DNA of 64,000 nucleotides from Malania oleifera (taxonomy: Eukaryota; Streptophyta; Magnoliopsida; Santalales; Ximeniaceae): assembly GCF_029873635.1 (NCBI RefSeq), contig NC_080428.1, positions 62,615,957 through 62,679,956 of the forward strand, written 5' to 3'. The stretch's first letter is position 1. The number at the start of each line of letters is the position of its first letter. The position numbers and the translations under genes were made by a program. The notes beneath the pieces are model-generated. The model saw nothing but the letters and a program-made list of their open reading frames with translations, searched no databases and was not told the origin of the DNA. Positions 58,560 to 64,000 of this stretch are shown here, in pieces.

Positions 58560-59540
58560 GTCAAGTCAGTTGGGCCAGTCTAGCTTAAAATCTGAGCAGA
58601 ACAGCCTTTTGAAGAAGCCAAAGGAGAGCCCATAATGACATGGGAAATCCAATTCTATCCCAAAGCAGTTGTGTGGGAAGAGATTGCGTTTAAAAATGCA
58701 GGCATTCCTTCCAGCCATATTTCTGGAAGCACAATATAAAGAGCACATTACCACAATCTGCTAGCATTTTTGCCCATCCTGAAACCTCTAAAAGAAATGA
58801 GCAGGAAATTCTCCAATGAACTCAGGGATACCCAATTTTTACCTCCTGCTCCACAAACCCTAAGCTGCAGAGCGGTGCAAGACAATATGCGGATGTGTAT
58901 TGCCACTCTCAAAACACATAACCCATACATTCGGGAATAAAGCCTTACCAAGCCTGTATATATGCAGCATATTGTTGGTGTTAACTCTATTAAGGAGTGC
59001 CAACCAAATAAAACCTTGTACTTGGAAGGATATTTAGCTATCCAAATACGATTAACAAATGGAAAAGTAATAGAAGAGCGAATCAAATGAGAGAAAAAAT
59101 TTGCATGGAAAGACTTCAGAATTATTGAGATTCAGACCCAAGAATACCTCCTAGATGAAGGTTGTAAAGCACCCAACAAATTGAGCAACAAAGAGAACTC
59201 GACAACCTCACAATCGATAAGATTCTAGTGAAAATAAATATTCCTGGAACCCTTTGAAATCATGAAAGAAGGAACGAGTGCATTAAGCAACAGAGAGAGA
59301 CAATAAAGACGAGGGAAAGTGAGAAAAAAAGAAGCATCTCCTTCCCAGACAACATCCAGGAATTGAATTTGCAAGCCATCTCCCACTTTATGCTTAATAG
59401 AAGTGAAGAACAAGGCTGAAATCTGTGAAAATGAATTTCCTAGTACTTTACTGGCTCTCTCTCTGGTACCAATATTAGCATCCCAACTGTTCTTTCGCAA
59501 GCCAAATTTTATTTTAATCAGCTCGTGCCAAAGGGAATTA
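58560..59540 (-). pseudogene. L1 LINE C-terminal fragment
   Basis: On the minus strand, 59225-59500 reads HKVGDGLQIQFLDVVWEGD and 58748-59086 reads RIWIAKYPSKYKVLFGWH, the usual region between reverse transcriptase and zinc-binding domain of plant L1 elements. Frameshifts split the rest. It lies in what was an intron before the exon at 59673. Confidence 0.75.
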
Positions 59541-59917
59541 ATTTCCTAAGGGAACTGTCATAACCACTTTCCATTAGTTTTTATATAATCCTTGGGTTTT
59601 TTATCATTGTTCTCAATCAACAGCAGATCTTTTGTTTGTTGATGACTCAGGCGGGTTCTTGTATTTTGGCAGGATGGTGGGGAACCAGAGGTTTCCGGAT
59701 CTCCCAAAGAAAAGGCCATCCTTTCATGGGGGCTCAGTGTATGATTCACATTCTGGTTCTTAATTTTGTTACATAAAAAATATATTTAATCTGCTACTAA
59801 TTTGAATTGGCTAATGTTTTGGCACCTGGGGCTGAAATTTGATCTTGCTCGATTAGGAACTAAAGTCTTTCATCCGGTTCCTTTCTACTCTGAGAAGAAG
59901 CGAGGAGGTGTTGCATT

Positions 59918-61705
59918 TTTTTTTGATAAAAGAGGGCGGCACCTCCATTTATTTATTAATAAAGCGGTACCTCCATTTGTTTATTAATAAACCCTCATTT
60001 TTGGTAGAGGAATACCGTGGTTACAAGTTAAAATCAACCAACCAAACTAGGACAAACAAAATTAAACATAATTAACAAAAGAGATAAAAACATAAAAACA
60101 ATCAAAAACAAATCGAAATACACCAAACGAAACTTTAGAGATGAACTAATGACGAACGGAAACAAGACCCCACCTATCCATCCGAAGGATACCTTTCAGA
60201 TAACGTGGGAGAAAGTGTTGTTCTTCGTAGATTACATTGTTTCCTATTTCTCTTTCTTTAGTAAGAATATCAGTCACACTATTGTCTTCCCTATATTGAT
60301 GCATCACCATGACATTCACTCTTTCTAACTTTGTCAAGAGCTCCCCCCAAAATTCCCAAAGATACCACAAAGTACATCTACCTTTCCAAAGCCAATCAAC
60401 TACAATTCGTGAGTCACTTTCAACAATCACATTAACATAATGCAAACATTTATACAAATGAATTCTTTCCTTGATTGCTTTTAATTCCGCACTATTATTC
60501 ATACCATTGCCAAAATAACTTGAAAAAGTCGTTTTTACCATGCCATGACAATCCCAAATAATTCCTCCACCTCCTGAAGTACCCGGATTGCCCTTACAAT
60601 TCCTATCACAATTAAGTTTTATCCACCATACTAGAGGTTTAACCCATGAAATAATTTTTCCAGGCCTATCGCAAACTCCCTGATGCTTAATTTGAAACTC
60701 ATTCAAAATCTTAATGTCTAACTTCTTCAATTTTTGAAAAGAAATGGTGCTCTCAGTAATAAAATTAACCCAGAATCGAACACTTTTCCACATTTGATCT
60801 GCACTTTGATAAACTCCTTCAATTCTCGTTTTACATCTTCGATTCCAGAGGCACCACGTAATTAAATATGAAATTAGTCTGATTAAAATACCTTTAATAG
60901 ACCATTTTTTTACATAGTGGAACCAATTTGCCATTTTATTTTTCCAAGAAAGAGATCGTTGGAAAGGGATCCCCAATGCCACACTAACCCGACGCCAAAC
61001 CTCTGAAGCCACCTCTCCTAAAGAAAAAATATGATCAATGTTTTCTTGAATTCTCTGAACGCAGCAATCAGTAGCCGAAGCCATCGATATTCCTTTGGTC
61101 TGAATTTTATCATTTACAGCCAAACATCTAAACCAGGCTCTCCATAAACACATTGAGATTCTTCTAGGCAATAAAGAATGCCAAAACCAGTCATTCCACA
61201 AAAAATTATCACTTTTGCTCTTCACTGCCTCCCAATCCGTTTTTGTAGAAAAGTTATCCTCCGGGACAGGCTTCCAGACAAAAATATTTTGCCCACTTTT
61301 ACCCGCCGGCACTTGTTGCAAAATTTCCCTTGTTTTATCATCACCAACCAATTCCCATACTAAATTAGAGTTCCAATTATTATTTAGCCAGCAATCCTTC
61401 TTACACAGTTTCTTGTTCAAAATATCCTCAGTGCTCACAGATAAAGGGCCTGATGACAGCCACCTGTCGAACCAAAAAGAAGAGTTTCCACCTCTCACCA
61501 AAATTTTAACATTATTCATAACTTCTGGAATGGTAGCCATAATTGATTTCCAAAACCGAAAGTCATTTGGTCTCCCCTTCCTTATTAGTAAATGATCATA
61601 TCTGCAATATTTAGTTCTGAAAAAAACTGCCCACAAATTGTTAGAAGTGAGCAATTTGAAGGCAAATTTCATGAGAAGAGATTTCTGAATTTCTTTAAAA
61701 TCTCT
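59918..61705 (-). mobile_element. L1 LINE inserted in a Ca2+-ATPase exon
   Basis: The insertion has a T run (minus-strand poly(A)) at the left and a perfect 16-bp direct repeat GAGGAGGTGTTGCATT at both sides (59902-59917 and 61706-61721). It is truncated at its 5' end, in the reverse transcriptase C-terminal part. Its 3' untranslated region has two copies of a 29-bp unit (59938-59993) and TGTAACCACGGTATTCCTCT (minus strand, 60011-60034). Confidence 0.93.
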
Positions 61706-61720
61706 GAGGAGGTGTTGCAT
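60146..61720 (-). CDS. L1 ORF2 C-terminal part with RNase H domain, open
   Basis: This open frame of 524 codons has no stop. It covers the reverse transcriptase C-terminal region (about 1-110), the degenerate zinc-binding region (about 170-245) and an RNase H domain (about 365-490) of the plant L1 type. RNase H catalytic residues are visible: Asp372 (NCDRNCKGNPG), Glu412 (AELKAI), Asp436 (VESDSRIV) and Asp484 (SVTDILTKE). The zinc-binding cysteines are mostly lost. The first ATG lies at the truncation point and its first bases belong to the target duplication, so this is not a native start. The frame is a retrotransposon remnant, not a host gene. Confidence 0.85.
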   Translation of the reverse strand: MQHLLRDFKEIQKSLLMKFAFKLLTSNNLWAVFFRTKYCRYDHLLIRKGRPNDFRFWKSIMATIPEVMNNVKILVRGGNSSFWFDRWLSSGPLSVSTEDILNKKLCKKDCWLNNNWNSNLVWELVGDDKTREILQQVPAGKSGQNIFVWKPVPEDNFSTKTDWEAVKSKSDNFLWNDWFWHSLLPRRISMCLWRAWFRCLAVNDKIQTKGISMASATDCCVQRIQENIDHIFSLGEVASEVWRRVSVALGIPFQRSLSWKNKMANWFHYVKKWSIKGILIRLISYLITWCLWNRRCKTRIEGVYQSADQMWKSVRFWVNFITESTISFQKLKKLDIKILNEFQIKHQGVCDRPGKIISWVKPLVWWIKLNCDRNCKGNPGTSGGGGIIWDCHGMVKTTFSSYFGNGMNNSAELKAIKERIHLYKCLHYVNVIVESDSRIVVDWLWKGRCTLWYLWEFWGELLTKLERVNVMVMHQYREDNSVTDILTKEREIGNNVIYEEQHFLPRYLKGILRMDRWGLVSVRH

Positions 61721-61728
61721 TGAAAGGG

Positions 61729-64000
61729 GTAATTGATTCCATTCAAATTTATAAATTCATGGAATATGCTAATCTCAAAACACTGTTTAGTGGATGTTTA
61801 ATCTAGTGAGGAATCTTTTAGTCTAGTTCTCTATGATCACATTGCCTTTCATGCACGTGGTTTTCTTAAGAATAATTTGCAACTTGTGATAAATTAGCTT
61901 GTCTTGAATAATTTCTTGGTAACTTAGATGATGCAATTGTTGACCCTCAGACTTTATTGTTTTTGACATTGAAGATTCAGACATTCAGTTGGTTTCACAA
62001 TAGCTATGTTGTAGACTGGGCATTGTCATTCTCCTAATTTGGATTTATCTTGGTGATTTTGCATCGTTTATTTTGTCCCATACGTTTACTTATTGTTCTT
62101 GCAACCTTATTCTTTGGATCAAAGGCTTTAAGTTGTTCCTTCATTTTGTTCCATGCCTTTCTTTGTCCACATGATCTCAGTAATGGAATTGTTATTTTCT
62201 TAATGAAAAAGAATCTAGTGTGGTTTTTGCAAGATTTTGCAGGGAAAGAGAGGGAAAGATAGGTGAGTGGAATGAATCATTGGAGTTGCCTTAATTCGGT
62301 GTACTTCTGCCTTTGTATATCAGTGATCACAATACTGAGATTTTGTTACAAAGATCATGGGAGGGTACCTTTCCTATTGCTTCGATGAAGACATCTTCTG
62401 ATCTTTCAACTTAAAATACACTGTTATAACCATTTTCTTGTCAGTAAATTTCTAATAAAGCGACGGAGTACTATGTTTCATCTGCATATGCTTACGAAGA
62501 ACAGGATTTAATGCAAGAGGCATGGCTGCTTGATGTTTGAACATCCATATGGGTTTTTCACTGGAGAAGTCCAATCATTCTAGAAGTGACTTATCCACAC
62601 AATTTTCATGCTATATGAGCCATTAGCATTGTACGGTCTTCAAGCTCATATAGCTTCACAAAAAGAATTCAAAGTCTTCCTAGTGATATCTAGGAAAATA
62701 TTCTTTGTTATACCATTGATAAGGGCAACACAAAATTGTACAAAGGCTCTAGTCTATACTTCTTTTCAACTATGGTCTGGTTGACGCCCCACTAAAGTGT
62801 CTTGACTAGCACCCACTTTGTCCTTATCTCAATGGTCTTTAGGTCCCCATTTTGTCATTTATTAATTTCCCTAAAGAGGCCTTCCTTCTCCTTTGGAATC
62901 TAGCCAAGTCATATTGTATTGCTACGGTATTACACAAGCCATGAACATACACTTTACAACTATCTAAACATCTGGTTCTTGTTTTTTAGAACTGAAGAAC
63001 AGTGGGTGAATTGGCTTGATTTCATGAGAGGGTTCCTATATTTACTGGTCACTTTCCATGTTAGGGGTGTAGTCCAAACTCGAGGATGAGAGAGATATGT
63101 CAACATCTTTCCCATATATGAAAGGATAAGAAGTTTTAAAGAAAATCCAATCGCAGATCCTCACTTATCAGCTTCCCACTAGGTTGAAACAAGAAAAAGT
63201 ATATGTTATTTTAATAATATTGATCCAGAGAAATTACCACAAGAATTGTTCAACTCAGTGCATTACCAAGATAATGGAAGAGTCAAGTCCACCCATTACT
63301 CAGTCTTGTTCACCCACTTCTATAAAACCTACATAACAAATAGTTTGACATTGTATTATGTGGACTAAACAAGCAATAATGGAACTATTGATGACCTTGA
63401 AGTCATGACCCTCTATCCAGTAGAGGAAAAAGAGGATTACAAAACAAAATATGATCTATAAGATGTCACGATATCACCAACTCAGCTTGTTGTCCTATTG
63501 TGTCTTGATCACATGTTTTAAATGCTTCTACATTGGCTCTCGATCTAAATCACTTGATTCTCTAACTTTTTTCTTATCCTTCTTTTGAGCAGTGGAGGTT
63601 GTCGTTGATTTAACCCTTTGGGTTTAGGTTGGTCTTTGAGAGTGTTGCCTCTTTTGGAGGTGGAGAAAGAAGTCACTACCTCTAAAGGATGCCTGTATTG
63701 GCATAGGCATATATGTTGGTTGAGGAGAGCTGAAATCCAAAGTGGATGGTGGAAATAGAGGGTTTATCCTTGCCTGTCTATGTAGTTGTTGTTGGATTTA
63801 CTTGAGAAAATTTAGTTAAGCCTTAAGGTGCTACATTTTTGCTTCTTTCTTTTTGAAAGCAGGAGAGAATGCTGACATATGCTCGATTATTTGCATTAGT
63901 TAATCATGCAATTTTGGATGTGATTCTGGCATTTATCGACGAGGATAGATGTGATGTCAAACTTGTTCTCAACTTTGTTGACTAATTTCCTCTAGTTATC
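61729..64000. other. No gene seen
   Basis: The sequence after the last recognised Ca2+-ATPase exon has no clear domain in any frame. It may hold the remaining introns of the dead pump gene or unrelated intergenic DNA. Confidence 0.5.

Larger units (their letters stand above)
59673..61728 (+). pseudogene. Ca2+-ATPase (ACA type), nucleotide-domain exons, split by an L1
   Basis: Exon 59673 to about 59735 (acceptor GGCAG) encodes DGGEPEVSGSPKEKAILSWG, and about 59826-59917 plus 61722-61728 encodes LGLKFDLAR then FYSEKKRGGVALK. Both are typical of the nucleotide-binding domain of plant ACA8/9/10-type pumps. The acceptor before the second exon reads GGCAC instead of GGCAG, and the exon is interrupted by the L1 at 59918-61705. 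Together with 50809-51490 this shows one dead gene on the plus strand. The exons with the phosphorylation motif DKTGTLT and those after 61728 were not found in the window. Confidence 0.8.

Noticed and set aside
62050-62262. Plus-strand open frame of 70 codons
   Set aside because: It is short, low in complexity at the end (KERER), and matches no family I recognise.

Overview
This window is nuclear DNA from a flowering plant, most likely a woody eudicot; the species is not identifiable by eye. The evidence is spliced genes with GT/AG introns, AT-rich intergenic DNA, and plant transposon lineages: Copia elements with a TGGTATTAGAGC-type primer site, chromovirus-type Gypsy elements, L1 and RTE LINEs, an Au-type SINE, a Mutator-like element and an endogenous pararetrovirus relic. 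Only two host genes look intact.

Layout. 1-6865 is most of a Copia element (Copia A) with a broken gag, no pol and a 2.3-kb 3' LTR; it sits in an older Gypsy LTR whose end is at 7656. 7657-11332 is AT-rich and holds a 1.36-kb Mutator-like element. 11333-14371 (minus) is a five-exon epoxide hydrolase gene of 311 residues. 14372-16384 is AT-rich intergenic DNA. 16385-38284 is a nested retrotransposon cluster: a minus Copia-type LTR, a minus Gypsy LTR, then a plus-strand gag-only Copia (Copia B) whose 3' LTR is split by a minus Gypsy element (25955-37725). That Gypsy element is itself interrupted by two solo LTRs (29373-32175 and 33483-36055). 38285-40650 holds decayed remains of a pararetrovirus, a CACTA-like element and an RTE LINE.

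41095-48194 is the second host gene, the plant RTF1/VIP5 homologue (Paf1 complex, Plus3 domain), with an uninterrupted 660-codon reading frame and a probable 4.8-kb 5'UTR intron carrying an L1 insertion. From 50809 to about 61728 lie scattered exons of a plant autoinhibited Ca2+-ATPase. One exon has an extra base, another was hit by an L1 insertion with a 16-bp target duplication, and the exons for the phosphorylation site are absent, so this is a pseudogene. LINE pieces and a SINE with a 14-bp target duplication lie among its exons. The last 2.3 kb shows nothing I recognise.

The most unusual pattern is in the LTR promoters. Copia A, Copia B, the minus Copia-type LTR and three Gypsy LTRs each carry a cluster of short near-palindromic words (CGTCGACG, GGTCGACC or GACAGACGACTG types) on the upstream side of a TATA box. 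The Gypsy copies also share an ACACGTGTAC G-box in the cluster. Both Copia elements carry a second copy of their own cluster inside the element, after gag.
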